Part shown: piece after piece, positions 63,559 to 64,000 of the stretch
Layout: the number at the start of each line of letters is the position of its first letter
How positions within the stretch are numbered: the first letter of the stretch is position 1
Origin: Streptomyces humi
Lineage (GTDB): Bacteria > Actinomycetota > Actinomycetes > Streptomycetales > Streptomycetaceae
Length of the DNA stretch: 64,000 bases
Assembly (NCBI RefSeq): GCF_001005085.2
Contig: NZ_LBMU02000044.1
Location: forward strand, 1-64,000
Reading direction: 5' to 3'
Made by a program: the position numbers and the translations under genes
The notes under the pieces: model-generated
The model's database searches: none
What the model was told of the DNA's origin: nothing
The model's input: the letters and a program-made list of their open reading frames with translations, nothing else

Positions 63559-64000
63559 ATGACGAGCGAGAAGACGAGCCACATGTCCTCCACCTCCACT
63601 CCGCCCGCTGCTGCCGCCGCCACTCCGCCCGCTGCTGCCGCCGCCACACCGTCCGCTGCCGCCGCCACACCGTCCGCGTCCGACGTCGGTGCCCAGTGGG
63701 CCGCCCACAACCCCGGCCTCGACACCTCACCCATGGCACTGGTCGGCCTGCTCAAGCATGCGACGGGTCTGCTCAGCCGCGCCGTGGAACCGCTCTACGC
63801 GGGCGCCGTCCTCACCTCGCCCGAGGTCGACATGCTGATCCCGCTGCGCCACGCGACGGAGCCGTTCATCGCCCGGAGCCTCGCCGAGCGGCTGGGCCTG
63901 TCCCGGGCCGGCGTCAGCAAGACCCTCGGGAAGCTGGAGAAGCGCGGCTTCATCACCCGTACCCCCAACCCGGCCGACCGGCGGGCCGCGCTGGTCACCA
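63559..64000 (+). CDS. MarR-family regulator, truncated by the window end
   Basis: At least 147 residues are seen; the gene runs off the right edge. Either ATG 63559 or the in-frame ATG 63583 could be the start. An Ala/Pro/Thr-rich tail (repeats of PPAAAAAT, from near-identical 24-base units at about 63600-63670) precedes the winged helix: TEPFIARSLAERLGLSRAGV, then SKTLGKLEKRGFITRTPNPADRRA. It is divergent from the efflux pump, which it likely represses. Confidence 0.82.
   Translation, partial: MTSEKTSHMSSTSTPPAAAAATPPAAAAATPSAAAATPSASDVGAQWAAHNPGLDTSPMALVGLLKHATGLLSRAVEPLYAGAVLTSPEVDMLIPLRHATEPFIARSLAERLGLSRAGVSKTLGKLEKRGFITRTPNPADRRAALVT

Overview
The window is high-GC (roughly 70 % or more) actinobacterial DNA. 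Codon use, frequent GTG starts, ATGA/GTGA start-stop overlaps, leaderless promoters and the gene families (an extra actinobacterial cytochrome oxidase, F420-dependent LLM enzymes, an ECF sigma factor, WXG100-like proteins, many MarR/TetR/MerR regulators) all point to Streptomyces or a close relative. I see no tRNA, rRNA, CRISPR array, transposase or integrase. Almost every base belongs to a gene, so the numerous long overlapping frames on opposite strands are shadows.

Layout. (1) 1-7000: an orphan respiratory set (ctaD-ctaF facing a second qcrB) and a tightly overlapping minus-strand operon (membrane protein, nucleotidyltransferase-like, BON, metallophosphoesterase, CBS-pair protein), with a DevR-like palindrome at its upstream end. 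(2) 7100-19500: a plus-strand run of redox and metabolic genes: F420 oxidoreductase, cysteine hydrolase, FAD/Fe-S dehydrogenase, ThDP enzyme, enolase-superfamily enzyme, SDR, APC permease, epoxide hydrolase and squalene/phytoene synthase-like protein. (3) 19500-23960: two secreted glycosidases (GH97 and GH95-like) behind a promoter with a repressor-like operator and a second operator copy upstream. (4) 23990-25000: a membrane-anchored ricin-B lectin.

(5) 25000-46620: a compact type VII secretion locus. An ECF sigma gene is translationally coupled to a membrane protein and a 1517-residue EssC/EccC-like triple-ATPase. Two small WXG100-like proteins lie on the minus strand, and a 3636-residue giant secreted protein with a T7SS signal domain is divergent from them. 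A fusion of a right-handed beta-helix with an EccA/CbbX-type AAA+ ATPase follows. The divergent region at 33000-33100 carries two identical sigma-ECF-type promoters (GTGAACC-N16-CGTGGTC), one for each direction, which ties the substrates to an ECF sigma factor, most likely the one in this locus.

(6) 46620-60440: a catabolic regulon. It combines Puu-like gamma-glutamylation functions (permease, aldehyde dehydrogenase, gamma-glutamyl hydrolase, glutamine-synthetase-like ligase), a three-part P450 system (P450, 3Fe-4S ferredoxin, FAD reductase), and homoprotocatechuate-type meta-cleavage enzymes (class III extradiol dioxygenase, semialdehyde dehydrogenase, FAH-family enzyme, acetoacetate-decarboxylase-fold protein). 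A TetR gene sits inside. The same palindrome, GTTTGGCTTCAAAC, overlies the divergent operon promoters and recurs as a close variant before the permease. I infer uptake and gamma-glutamyl-mediated breakdown of an aromatic amine; the substrate is not proven. (7) 60450-64000: a MerR-controlled quinone-oxidoreductase-like gene with a textbook 20-bp-spacer MerR promoter, the merR gene, a Bcr/CflA-type efflux pump and a divergent MarR gene cut by the window end. Several short tandem-repeat arrays (5, 12, 14 and 40 bp units) lie in intergenic DNA.
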